Shown in pieces: positions 7,224-11,586 of a stretch of 11,586 bases of DNA. The stretch is from Bacteroidota bacterium (GTDB lineage Bacteria > Bacteroidota > Bacteroidia > Chitinophagales > Chitinophagaceae): NCBI GenBank assembly GCA_947462495.1, contig CANHOY010000035.1:1-11586 (forward strand), written 5' to 3'. Every line of letters begins with the position of its first letter. Positions within the stretch are counted from its first letter, which is position 1. Below the pieces are notes generated by a model. That model had not been told where the DNA came from. It did not search any database and saw only the letters and a list, made by a program, of their open reading frames with translations. A program made the translations under genes and the position numbers.

Positions 7224-8582
7224 TTATGCCTTTAAAGGATTTCTACCGTACTTTTCATCGTGTTGAGTAGCATCCAATCCTAATTCTTCATCTTCCTCAG
7301 TAACACGCAAAGGCATAATGATGCTAATGAATTTAAAGATCAAGTAAGATACGGTGAAGCTATAAAATACAACTATCAACATCGCTTTAAGTTGTGTTAA
7401 GAAAAAAGCGGGATTGCCATAAAATAATCCATCAGCGCCAGCAGCATTAACAGATTTGGAAGCAAATATTCCAGTCATTAGCATGCCCACCATTCCACCA
7501 ATTCCATGGCAAGGGAATACATCTAGGGTATCATCTACTCTCGACAATTTAAATACATGACTTGCTACATTAGAAATAATGGCTGCTATCATTCCTATAA
7601 ATATACTTTGAGGAATACCTACAAAACCTGCAGCAGGGGTAATGGCTACTAATCCCACTACAGCACCAATACAAAAACCAAGTACAGAAGGTTTTCTTCC
7701 TTTTAATACGTCAAAAAACATCCAGGCTAAACCAGCAGCAGCTGCAGCGGTATTGGTAGTAGCAAATGCATTTATGGCTAAAGAATTAGCTCCTAATGCT
7801 GAACCAGCATTAAAGCCAAACCAACCAAACCAAAGTAATCCAGTACCAATTAATACATATGGGATATTTGCGGGAGGAATTTCTTGTTGTTCTAATTTAG
7901 AGCGGCGGGATTTTAAAACAATGGCTCCAGCCAAAGCTGCGCAACCTGCACTAATATGAACCACTGTTCCACCAGCAAAATCGAGTGCCCCCATTTTTAA
8001 TAAAAAGCCATTAGGATGCCAAGACCAATGAGCCAATGGCGCATATACTAAGATGATAAATAATACAATAAATAAAATGTAAGAAGTAAACTTAATACGT
8101 TCTGCCACCGCACCAACAACAAGACCTGGTGTGATAATGGCGAACATTAATTGGAAAAGTGCAAATAGTAATAAGGGGATGGTCATAGCTGCACCACCTT
8201 GTAGAGTGGGTGCGCCATTGACAACCCCTTTAAAGAATAAATGAGTCATTGGATTGCCAATAATTCCGTTGATGCTTTCGCCAAAGCTTAAACTATAGCC
8301 AAAGGTAATCCAGATTACGGATACGATACCAGCGGATACCATGCTCTTGATCATCGTTGAGATAATGTTTTTTCGATGAACCATACCTCCGTAGAAGAAG
8401 GCTAAACCTGGTGTCATAATAAAGACTAATGCCGTAGCTACTAAAATCCAAGATATATCTGCCCCACTGTAAGTGGTTGCGTCTCCCTGAAAACTAGGTA
8501 GCTGAGGAACAAATAATGCTAGAATGGCAACAATTAGCAAAAGAATAAAAGGTGCGAATTTTTGTACTACTTGATTTTTCAT
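7224..8582 (-). CDS. amtB: Ammonium transporter (Amt/MEP/Rh family)
   Basis: AmtB is a trimeric inner-membrane channel that takes up ammonium/ammonia. The 452-residue protein has a hydrophobic N-terminal segment (about 10-29, a signal peptide or first helix) followed by roughly eleven membrane helices. Family marks are TPGLAFFYGGMVHRKN (57-72), ITPGLVVGAVAERIKF (150-165), DFAGGTVVH with Asp201 and His209, WFGWFGFNAGS (251-261) and FPCHGIGG with His359 (356-363). His209 and His359 are the pore twin histidines, 150 residues apart as in E. coli AmtB (168 and 318), and Asp201 matches its essential Asp160. The C-terminal tail has EEDEELGLD and HDEKYG, the type that contacts the PII protein GlnK. 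No glnK lies beside it here. It lies 263 bases downstream of gltD and ends at a strong terminator. Confidence 0.96.
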   Translation of the reverse strand: MKNQVVQKFAPFILLLIVAILALFVPQLPSFQGDATTYSGADISWILVATALVFIMTPGLAFFYGGMVHRKNIISTMIKSMVSAGIVSVIWITFGYSLSFGESINGIIGNPMTHLFFKGVVNGAPTLQGGAAMTIPLLLFALFQLMFAIITPGLVVGAVAERIKFTSYILFIVLFIILVYAPLAHWSWHPNGFLLKMGALDFAGGTVVHISAGCAALAGAIVLKSRRSKLEQQEIPPANIPYVLIGTGLLWFGWFGFNAGSALGANSLAINAFATTNTAAAAAGLAWMFFDVLKGRKPSVLGFCIGAVVGLVAITPAAGFVGIPQSIFIGMIAAIISNVASHVFKLSRVDDTLDVFPCHGIGGMVGMLMTGIFASKSVNAAGADGLFYGNPAFFLTQLKAMLIVVFYSFTVSYLIFKFISIIMPLRVTEEDEELGLDATQHDEKYGRNPLKA

Positions 8583-8845
8583 GGATTAATTGTTTTGTAT
8601 TATAAAATAAAATAATGTATCTATTATTGCCTAAAAATACATAAATAATATATAAATATTGATATAATATGTATATATAAATTTTTATAATATAATGTGA
8701 AAAACGAAAAAATTAGGCTAAATCCTTAATGGTATTGGATATTAGACAATGTTAACTAATTAAAGATGAAGATGACTGTGGAAAAAAAGTTGAATAATTA
8801 GGATGAATCATTCAAAAAATTAGCCCTTAAGAATAAATATTTGAA
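8583..8845 (-). promoter_or_regulatory. AT-rich gap between gltD and amtB; likely amtB promoter region
   Basis: No gene is seen in these 263 bases. The half next to amtB, especially 8632-8698, is almost only A and T. The sequence TTTG does not occur on the minus strand between about 8583 and 8810, so there is no exact TAnnTTTG box for amtB. The closest text is TATTTTTA, read from 8639 to 8632. I saw no sigma-54 type GG-N10-GC pair. The gltD-proximal part holds a weak terminator (8782-8815). Confidence 0.4.
8782..8815 (-). terminator. Possible weak terminator after gltD
   Basis: Read on the minus strand, TTGAATGAT (8815-8807) can pair with ATTATTCAA (8798-8790) to form nine base pairs, one of them G-U, around an eight-base loop. 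A C and then seven T (8788-8782) follow. It lies 31 bases after the gltD stop, the right place and direction. The stem has almost no GC, so termination would be partial at best. Confidence 0.45.
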
Positions 8846-10321
8846 TTAACCCTGCTTAAAAAATAAACTGCTGTCCTTAGATTCTAACAATGATGAGCCT
8901 GTTAAATAGATATCTACTTTACGAGCACACTCTCTGCCTTCGCTAATGGCCCAAACCACAAGTGATTGACCTCTGCGCATATCACCAGCTGTAAATACTT
9001 TGGCAATATTGGTTTGATAAGCTTGTTCTGTCGCTTTTACGTTTCCGCGCTCATCTAGTTCAACACCTAATTCATCCAAAAGGCCAGTGGGTTCAGCATG
9101 TAAAAATCCCATAGCTAATAAAGCTAATTCACAAGGAATTTCTTTTTCGCTACCAGCTTTTTCGGTAAACTTGCTTGGCCTTCCATCGTTGGCATTGGTC
9201 CATTCTAGGTCAACTATTTGTAAAGCTTTTAAATTTCCTTTTTCATCACCAATAAATGCTTTTGTAGCAACACCCCATATTCTTTCTGCACCTTCTTCAT
9301 GAGAGGTTGTTGTTTTCAATAACATAGGGTAGGTTGGCCAAGGCATATAATTGGCTCTGCTTTCTGGAGGCTTAGGTAGTAATTCAAATTGAGTTACAGA
9401 TTTAGCTAAATGTCTATTGGAAGTTCCAACACAATCACTCCCCGTATCTCCGCCACCAATGACAACCACATTTTTTTTAGTGGCCATTATTTCTGCTTCT
9501 TCTATAGCAATTTCACTAACTCTTTTATTTTGTTGTTTTAAGAATTCCATTGCATAATGAACTCCTTTTAAATCACGTCCTGGAATAGTTAAGTCTCTTG
9601 GAATAGTGGAACCACCTGCTAGCACTACTGCCTGATAATCGCGCATGATATCGTTGACTCTTATATTTACACCTACATAAGCATTGCATATAAATTTAAC
9701 GCCTTCCTCTTCTAAAACTTTAATGCGTCGTTCTACTACTGTTTTTTCTAATTTAAAGTCGGGGATACCAAAACGTAATAAACCTCCTGGTTTGGGATCT
9801 CTTTCATAAACCGTTACTTCGTGCCCCGCATAATTTAATTGTGCAGCAGTGGCTAAGCCTGCAGGACCAGATCCAATTACTGCTACTTTTTTGCCTGTTC
9901 TTAGATTGGGTTTACGCGGTGTTACAAAACCTTTTTCAAAAGCAATTTCAATAATATGTTTTTCAATTTCTTCAATGGTAACAGCTGGCTGATTAATGCC
10001 TAATACACAGGCACTCTCACAAGGGGCTGGACATATTCTACCAGTAAATTCGGGGAAATTATTGGTAGATATTAAAATTTCGTAAGCGTCTTTCCATTCT
10101 TTGCGATAGACTGCATCATTGAATTCTGGAATAATATTTCCTAAGGGACAACCGCTATGGCAAAAGGGGACACCGCAATTCATGCAACGGGCCGATTGTT
10201 CATTTAATTTTTGTTCAGGCAATAAAGAGACAAACTCTTTATAGTTCTTTTTTCTATCCTTCACCAATAATTTGGAAGGAAGTTCTCTAGTAAATTCTTT
10301 AAATCCAGTTGGTTTGCCCAT
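8846..10321 (-). CDS. gltD: Glutamate synthase (NADPH) small (beta) subunit
   Basis: GltD takes electrons from NAD(P)H through FAD and passes them to the large subunit, which makes two glutamates from glutamine and 2-oxoglutarate. The 491-residue protein is of normal length. The N-terminal part holds iron-sulphur cysteines in two groups: 46, 49, 54 and 58, then 97, 101 and 105 (ICPAPCESAC). The FAD dinucleotide fold has VIGSGPAG (148-155), with Glu173 ending its second strand (VYERDPKPGG). The NAD(P) fold has VIGGGDTG (287-294). The closing FAD block is TAGDMRRGQSLVVWAISEGR (444-463). It starts 29 bases after the gltB stop with no promoter seen between them, so the two subunits are probably made from one transcript. 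Similar subunits occur in other amidotransferase or hydrogenase complexes, but the adjacent gltB settles this one. Confidence 0.97.
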   Translation of the reverse strand: MGKPTGFKEFTRELPSKLLVKDRKKNYKEFVSLLPEQKLNEQSARCMNCGVPFCHSGCPLGNIIPEFNDAVYRKEWKDAYEILISTNNFPEFTGRICPAPCESACVLGINQPAVTIEEIEKHIIEIAFEKGFVTPRKPNLRTGKKVAVIGSGPAGLATAAQLNYAGHEVTVYERDPKPGGLLRFGIPDFKLEKTVVERRIKVLEEEGVKFICNAYVGVNIRVNDIMRDYQAVVLAGGSTIPRDLTIPGRDLKGVHYAMEFLKQQNKRVSEIAIEEAEIMATKKNVVVIGGGDTGSDCVGTSNRHLAKSVTQFELLPKPPESRANYMPWPTYPMLLKTTTSHEEGAERIWGVATKAFIGDEKGNLKALQIVDLEWTNANDGRPSKFTEKAGSEKEIPCELALLAMGFLHAEPTGLLDELGVELDERGNVKATEQAYQTNIAKVFTAGDMRRGQSLVVWAISEGRECARKVDIYLTGSSLLESKDSSLFFKQG

Positions 10322-10350
10322 ATGCTTTATTCAAAAAAAGTAGTTATAAA

Positions 10351-11586
10351 TTATTTAGTAGCCGTCAATTTTGCTTTTTGTTTTTGTAATGCCTTTTTAT
10401 AATCGCTTGGGAATACTTTGACAATATGTTTCAATTGATTGTCAAAATCGGCCAATATAAACTTTGCTACTGCGCTGCCTGTTTTATCGAAATGTTGTTG
10501 AATTAATTTTTGTAATAAAAGTTGGTCTTCCTTATCTGTTGATTCCAATTCGACCATTTCTTTATTGCACATCAATTCAAAATTATTTTGTACATCATAT
10601 ACATAGGCAATACCACCACTCATGCCCGCTGCGAAATTTCTACCTGTCGCACCTAAGATAACTGCGATACCACCTGTCATGTATTCGCAACCATGATCTC
10701 CAATACCTTCTACTACTACCGTTGCGCCAGAATTTCTAACAGCAAATCTTTCACCAGCTTTTCCTCTAATGAATGCAAAACCACTTGTTGCGCCGTAAAA
10801 AGCTACATTACCAATGATGATATTTTCTTCAGGAACGAAGCTTGCTTTTTTATCGGGATACACAATTAATTGGGCGCCACTTAATCCTTTGCCAAAATAA
10901 TCGTTGGCATCACCTTCTAATTCCAAAGTAACTCCTTTGGTATTAAAAGCGCCAAAGCTTTGACCCGCCGTTCCATTAAATTTAAAATGAAGGGTATCTT
11001 CTGGTAAGCCTTCTGCTTTATATACCTTAGTTATTTCATTAGAAACTATTGTGCCAGTAGTCCGGTCGGTATTTTTAATTTCAAAATGAGCGCTTACTTT
11101 TTGTTTGCTATCAATAGCTGGCTTAGCGGCAGCTAATAATTTCCAATCCAACACATCGCTCATTAAGTGATCCTGAGTTTCTGTTTGATACAAGCCTACA
11201 CCTGGTTCAGCAGGCTCTTTATACAATACGTCACTTAAATCTAAATTTTTGTATTTCCAATGGGTGATGTTTTCACGCATGGTTAAGGCATCTACTTGTC
11301 CCACCATCTCATTGATGGTTCGGTAACCTAGTTCCGCCATAATTTCACGTAGCTCTTGTGTGATGAACTCAAAAAAGTGTACAACATGATCGGGATCCCC
11401 TGAAAAACGTTTGCGTAATTCAGGGTCTTGTGTGGCAACACCCACAGGACAAGTATTCATATGACACTTACGCATCATGATACAACCTTCTACTATTAAA
11501 GCTGCAGTAGCAACACCCCATTCTTCAGCGCCCAATAAAGTAGCAATGGCAATGTCACGTCCTGTTTTCATTTGTCCATCTGCTTG
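10351..11586 (-). CDS. gltB: Glutamate synthase large (alpha) subunit, C-terminal part (5' end outside window)
   Basis: The alpha subunit hydrolyses glutamine and uses the ammonia, 2-oxoglutarate and reducing power from GltD to make glutamate. The frame is open to the window edge, so this is the last 411 residues of a protein usually near 1,500. The Met codon at 11571 lies inside the conserved GQMKTGRD text and is not a start. The end of the FMN-binding synthase domain is visible, with GRDIAIATLLGAEEWG and the 3Fe-4S cysteines C-x5-C-x4-C (fragment residues 35, 41 and 46, in GCIMMRKCHMNTCPVG). The C-terminal beta-helix (about 200-335) follows with its repeated Gly pattern, for example GKGLSG, GATSG, GDHGCEYMTGG and GMSGG. 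The glutaminase domain and most of the synthase domain are outside. gltD follows after 29 bases. Confidence 0.97.
   Translation of the reverse strand, partial: QADGQMKTGRDIAIATLLGAEEWGVATAALIVEGCIMMRKCHMNTCPVGVATQDPELRKRFSGDPDHVVHFFEFITQELREIMAELGYRTINEMVGQVDALTMRENITHWKYKNLDLSDVLYKEPAEPGVGLYQTETQDHLMSDVLDWKLLAAAKPAIDSKQKVSAHFEIKNTDRTTGTIVSNEITKVYKAEGLPEDTLHFKFNGTAGQSFGAFNTKGVTLELEGDANDYFGKGLSGAQLIVYPDKKASFVPEENIIIGNVAFYGATSGFAFIRGKAGERFAVRNSGATVVVEGIGDHGCEYMTGGIAVILGATGRNFAAGMSGGIAYVYDVQNNFELMCNKEMVELESTDKEDQLLLQKLIQQHFDKTGSAVAKFILADFDNQLKHIVKVFPSDYKKALQKQKAKLTATK

Noticed and set aside
7642..7959. Plus-strand 105-codon open frame inside amtB
   Set aside because: Its Ala- and Pro-rich text is the reverse complement of conserved transporter helices; amtB is clearly the real gene.
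9087..9302. Plus-strand 71-codon open frame inside gltD
   Set aside because: It is opposite conserved gltD sequence and resembles no known protein.
10464..10661. Plus-strand 65-codon open frame inside gltB
   Set aside because: It is opposite the glutamate synthase C-terminal domain, with no independent support.
11569..11571. ATG as start of a short gltB
   Set aside because: It lies inside the conserved GQMKTGRD text of the synthase domain, and the frame runs past the window edge.

Overview
The window looks like a stretch of chromosome from a member of the Bacteroidota, probably of the Chitinophagaceae type. The DNA is AT-rich and there are no clear Shine-Dalgarno sites. A Bacteroidota-style -7 box (TAnnTTTG) lies before an OmpA-family gene. 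That gene has the barrel, thrombospondin type 3 repeat and OmpA domain order common in this phylum. The phylum call is inference from these features; the family is a guess.

Left part (1-2903, plus strand): the 3' part of chorismate synthase (aroC), a small DUF952 protein and an RlpA-like double-psi beta-barrel protein are packed 6 and 10 bases apart, as in one operon. After a 52-base gap with a likely promoter comes an OmpA-family outer-membrane protein with four exact 29-residue calcium-type repeats.

Middle (2905-7141, minus strand): plsC, priA and murB form a tight set (phospholipid synthesis, replication restart, peptidoglycan precursor synthesis). murB ends one base from the end of the convergent OmpA gene.

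Right part (7158-11586, minus strand): gltB (partial), gltD and amtB form an ammonium uptake and assimilation block. AmtB brings in ammonium/ammonia. Glutamine synthetase, not seen here, would make glutamine from it, and GltBD would turn glutamine plus 2-oxoglutarate into glutamate. A strong hairpin terminator ends amtB only 19 bases before plsC, and a weaker one follows gltD.

All main genes look intact apart from the two cut by the window edges. I see no RNA genes, insertion sequences, CRISPR arrays, phage genes or defence genes, and nothing that supports a new multi-gene system. The points most worth a second look are an RlpA-like protein with serine at the usual active-site histidine, a DUF952 gene in the aroC operon, an unusual chorismate synthase subtype, a terminator that leaves plsC without an obvious promoter, and amtB next to gltBD without a glnK.
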